A DNA stretch of 43,404 bases from Kitasatospora sp. Root107 (lineage in GTDB: Bacteria > Actinomycetota > Actinomycetes > Streptomycetales > Streptomycetaceae): positions 2,024 to 45,427 of the forward strand of contig NZ_LMCT01000026.1 in assembly GCF_001424875.1 (NCBI RefSeq), in the 5' to 3' direction. Below are positions 40,840-43,404 of the stretch, in pieces. Every line of letters begins with the position of its first letter. Positions within the stretch are counted from its first letter, which is position 1. The notes under the pieces were generated by a model, which was not told where the DNA came from, did no database searches, and saw only the letters and a list, made by a program, of their open reading frames with translations. The position numbers and the translations under genes are program-made.

Positions 40840-41784
40840 ATGACCACGCTCAACCGGCTCTCACTCGGCCTCCTTCCGACCGTCTCGTTCGACCGGGCCT
40901 ACGGGGATCTCGACCTCCGACAAGCCGGCGACGCCCTCGCCAGGCGCGGCGATTGGCACCCGGCCCGGGACCTCCTGCTCGCGACCGGCGAGGACTGGGC
41001 CCTCAAGGAGCACCGGGTGTCCTACCTGGCCAACCGCGCCGTCGGCAAGCCGGTACTGCAGCAGTGGGCCGAGGCGGAGACGCAGAGCGGCGACCCGCTC
41101 GCCGTCCTCGCCGAAGCCGAAGTGACACGCGCCTGGGCCATCCGCGGCAACGGGCGGGCCCGGTACGTCCGCAAGAGCGCCTGGCCGCAGTACTTCGAGA
41201 TCCTGGGCCAGGCCGACCGGATCGCCCGGGAGGCCGGCCGACGGGCGCCGCTCGACCCCACCCCCCGCGTGACCGCCCTCAGGACGGCGCGCGGACTCCA
41301 GCTGCCTCGAGCCGAGTTCGACCAGCGCTGGGAAGCGTTGGTCACCCGTGACCCCCTGCACCGCGCCGGGCACCACCAGGCCCTGCAGTACCTCTGCGCC
41401 AAGTGGTACGGCTCCGACGAGCAGATGCTCCGCTTCGCCCACGACGCTGCGGATCAGGCGCCGGACGGCCATCCGCTGGTCCTGCTGCCCCTACTCGCCA
41501 ACCTGGAAATGCGCCTGGCCGGTCAGGCCACCGGATCGACCCGCTACCCGACCGGCCTCGCCCGGGCCCGGGAACACTGGGTCAAGACCGCCCAGGACCA
41601 CCCCAGGATCGTCGAGGACCGCTCCATACTCGCCCACCACCTGAGCCTGATTCAGCATCACCCCCAGGCCGCAGCCCAGTTCCGCGCCATGGGCCGACAC
41701 GCCTCCACGGCAGGCTGGCCCTACTCCCTGACACCCCGCTACAGCTTCCTCCACGCCCGGGCGACCGCACTCCGCTCCGCCTGA
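40840..41784 (+). CDS. Helical-repeat (TPR/DUF4034-like) hypothetical protein
   Basis: 314 aa from ATG 40840, where homology-like coding begins; the frame is open further upstream but weak. All-helical with TPR-like pairs: LDLRQAGDALARRGDWHPAR, VLAEAEVTRAWAIRGNGRA, WPQYFEILGQADRIAREAGR, HHQALQYLCAKWYGSDEQML and FAHDAADQAPDGHPLVLLPL. Similar in layout to DUF4034 proteins. No signal peptide. Monocistronic; function unknown. Confidence 0.75.
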   Translation: MTTLNRLSLGLLPTVSFDRAYGDLDLRQAGDALARRGDWHPARDLLLATGEDWALKEHRVSYLANRAVGKPVLQQWAEAETQSGDPLAVLAEAEVTRAWAIRGNGRARYVRKSAWPQYFEILGQADRIAREAGRRAPLDPTPRVTALRTARGLQLPRAEFDQRWEALVTRDPLHRAGHHQALQYLCAKWYGSDEQMLRFAHDAADQAPDGHPLVLLPLLANLEMRLAGQATGSTRYPTGLARAREHWVKTAQDHPRIVEDRSILAHHLSLIQHHPQAAAQFRAMGRHASTAGWPYSLTPRYSFLHARATALRSA

Positions 41785-42212
41785 CAGCCGAGAGGGGCGG
41801 GCGGGCCAAGGGCGCACCGGGGTGTGAGCGGGAGGGGACAGCTCTCGTCGTTGCGCTCGTCTGACCGGTGATTCAGTCCTACCCGGCGGACGAAGCCAAC
41901 GTGACGGATGCTCAGGAAGTGGGTTCCGTTCCGGGGCGTTCCACCGACGTGCCAGACCACGAGACCGTGATCCGACTCCCCGCCAACATGCTTCAGTTCA
42001 GCCCTCGGCCCGATAGGGAGTGAGGTCAACGACGGTGCCAACGGCGGTTCGAGTCTGATGGCTCGGATGGGTGATCTCTTGGCCGGTGGACAAAGTAGCG
42101 TCGGCCACGTCCCCTGTCCCGCTGTCACGGGTCACCGCAGTACGGGGGAACTGTTCGGTGGCCGCGTCAAAAACGGGTGCGGGAGCCGATCCCCGGATGC
42201 GAGCATCGTGGC
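41785..42212. other. Stretch without a supported gene; first copy of a dispersed repeat
   Basis: Contains copy 1 (42045-42088) of a ~45-base repeat whose second copy lies at 42661-42705; the shared core is GGGTGATCTCTTGGCCGG. Otherwise nothing. Confidence 0.3.
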
Positions 42213-42705
42213 GTGAAGCAGAGGTCACCTCAGGAGAAGAAGCGGCTGAGCTACCTGAAAGACCGCAGGAACGACTACGGCGAGAACCAGAAGAGCTCGC
42301 GAAGGAACATCCCGCGCTCGAGGCGCGCTCGTCACCATGCGCTGCGGCGTGGGGAGCAGTTGGCGCTGGAGAAACTCAAGTCGTTCCGCGGAGCGGTGGA
42401 CGAGTCAGAAGTGCGCTTCGCCCGCCGAAGGACCGGTGACTGGCGCAAGTGGCCGGATGCACCACTCGGCGTACTAGTCGCGTACCGACTGGAGCGGCGA
42501 GCTCGGCTTGGCAGCGACGCTCTCCCCCTCAACCAGACGCGGCTGGAGCAGGTCCGCCGGCATGGGGCCGCGCGGCGAGTGCCCCTACCGCAGGGGTCTC
42601 ATCAGGTTGAAGTGGACCGGCCGGCAGGCAACGCATAGGAAGCCGTTGTCATACCGATCTTGGTTTCGAGTGCGGCGGCTCGGCCGGGTGATCTCTTGGC
42701 CGGGT
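42045..42705. repeat. Pair of ~45-base direct repeats (42045-42088 and 42661-42705)
   Basis: Both copies contain TTCGAGT...GGCTCGG..GGGTGATCTCTTGGCCGG in the same orientation with a few mismatches, and flank the small basic-protein gene. On the minus strand both could encode P/TGQEIT-x-PS-x-x-TR, suggesting debris from the same mobile element or gene tail. Confidence 0.5.
42213..42638 (+). CDS. Small basic hypothetical protein
   Basis: 141 aa from GTG 42213. The first ~95 residues (KQRSPQEKKRLSYLKDRRND, YGENQKSSRRNIPRSRRARH, RRRTGDWRKWPDAPLGVLV) match a basic actinobacterial protein family that I know only as hypothetical. The last ~45 residues (from about 42500) look foreign to it and may be read-through into different sequence. 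High Arg/Lys content suggests nucleic-acid binding. Lies between the two copies of the 45-base repeat. Confidence 0.6.
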   Translation: MKQRSPQEKKRLSYLKDRRNDYGENQKSSRRNIPRSRRARHHALRRGEQLALEKLKSFRGAVDESEVRFARRRTGDWRKWPDAPLGVLVAYRLERRARLGSDALPLNQTRLEQVRRHGAARRVPLPQGSHQVEVDRPAGNA

Positions 42706-43404
42706 GTGCATGAAAGCCGTCCACGCCGCCGTGCTCCTGGTCCCGGCATCAAGGGCCGGCCGCCGGGGATGCGGCTGATCGTCCACAAGGAACGGCCGCA
42801 CCCCGGCGCGCAGTTGCAGCAGGTCGCGCAGCTGTTCGTCGTCCAGGACCGCCCGGTCGTCGGCCAACACGCATGCCGCACCGCTGGACAGCGAGGTCCA
42901 GGCTGACAATCACGGCTGACAACACACCAGCGCACATCACCGGATCCCGGCCCGCCCTTCGGCGGACTCGCGAAGAGGCAGACGACCCTGTCCGCACCCC
43001 GGGTCCCGTCCTTTACCGTGCGGGCGACCTCATCGCTCGGACAGCATATTCGCTGGGCCGCCCGAGCGTTGCGAGGCTATAACCACCGGATCGCCGCTCC
43101 GTCCGGCCTCGGCCTCGGCCATCGCCCGGCCGACCGACCGCGAGCCAGGCGTTGCCGTGGTCGCCCGGTTTGAGGAGCAGGCTCACTGCGGTCGGGGAGC
43201 CCGTCGCGAGCAGACCGGCTGGCGCGGGCTCACCACGCGTGTACAGCGAAGTCGGTGGCGTGGCGCCGACCCCGGCGCCGGAGGGTTCGGCTGTGGCGGC
43301 GCAGGAGACCGCCGAGCACTACCCGGCCCCGACCTGCCCGCCGCCCGCCGCGGCCGTGCTGCCGAGCGTGTGCCCCAGCAGCGACAGCGCGTCGGGCATC
43401 ACCC
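42706..43404. other. Stretch without a confident gene to window end
   Basis: Competing frames on both strands, none with recognisable domains. A minus-strand frame around 42770-42900 (VLADDRAVLDDEQLRDLLQL) and a plus-strand frame entering the window end from GTG 43239 (Pro/Ala-rich) are the only coding-like pieces. The last may be a gene continuing beyond the window. Confidence 0.25.

Noticed and set aside
1..43404. tRNA, rRNA or tmRNA genes; attachment sites in tRNA
   Set aside because: No cloverleaf-like or rRNA-like sequence was recognised on either strand by reading; a covariance-model scan would be decisive.
1..43404. Biosynthetic gene cluster, retron, DGR or phage structural genes
   Set aside because: No PKS/NRPS, reverse transcriptase, or capsid/tail genes are present.
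43239..43404. Start of a new plus-strand gene at the window end
   Set aside because: Pro/Ala-rich frame without ribosome site or recognisable domain; the opposite strand is equally open.

Overview
The window is very GC-rich, and its gene families are typical of actinomycetes: a DGPF/YCII plus ECF sigma pair, an AldO-type alditol oxidase, a DUF6126 micro-membrane protein, SulP with ArsR, SMI1/DUF1877 proteins, and AICE-type integrase debris. This points to a Streptomycetaceae chromosome (Streptomyces or Kitasatospora), probably an accessory or arm region. I see no tRNA, rRNA, replication or biosynthetic-megaenzyme genes. The most striking general property is decay. About twenty genes are fragments or carry frameshifts, IS and integrase debris is scattered among them, and several frameshifts are single-base changes in short G or C runs.

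Layout. 1-5200: tail of an alpha/beta hydrolase, a GlxA-type AraC regulator, a decayed block (IS5 tail, AraC tail, HxlR with frameshift), a second AraC regulator, then a two-gene minus-strand unit (Rossmann NAD(P)-binding protein and inositol-monophosphatase-like protein). 5200-7100: gene graveyard (pirin tail, integrase head, transposase piece, transaldolase with two internal in-frame deletions and a frameshift). 7195-13410: lipoprotein, VapBC-like toxin-antitoxin pair with an ordered operator, frameshifted secreted beta-propeller, XRE regulator divergent from an SRPBCC protein, alpha/beta hydrolase divergent from a TetR regulator. 13410-19800: LysR and NTF2-like fragments, ECF sigma/YCII operon, Mrr-like nuclease fragment, secreted carbohydrate-active protein fragment, intact alditol oxidase, two duplicated secreted-protein modules.

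19800-29490 is the most coherent region. It holds an exported beta-carbonic anhydrase, a roadblock-like protein, ArsR plus a SulP anion transporter, a HATPase, a DUF6126 protein, GcvH, an operon of small protein / PNPOx-like protein / very divergent malic-enzyme-like protein, a STAS protein, and a second ArsR closely related to the first. Several of these families handle CO2 or bicarbonate, so I propose (as inference) an inorganic-carbon or anion homeostasis locus under two paralogous ArsR repressors.

29800-37000: DUF1877 protein, broken IS5-family element, IS481 fragment, a degenerate CRISPR-like repeat cluster without cas genes, HxlR divergent from an imine-reductase-like oxidoreductase, and several small soluble proteins including an SMI1 family member. 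37000-43404: septum-formation-like membrane protein, a co-directional set of two VOC proteins, a DUF1905/YdeI-type protein and a DoxX-like membrane protein, a helical-repeat protein, a small basic protein, and a repeat-bearing stretch without confident genes.
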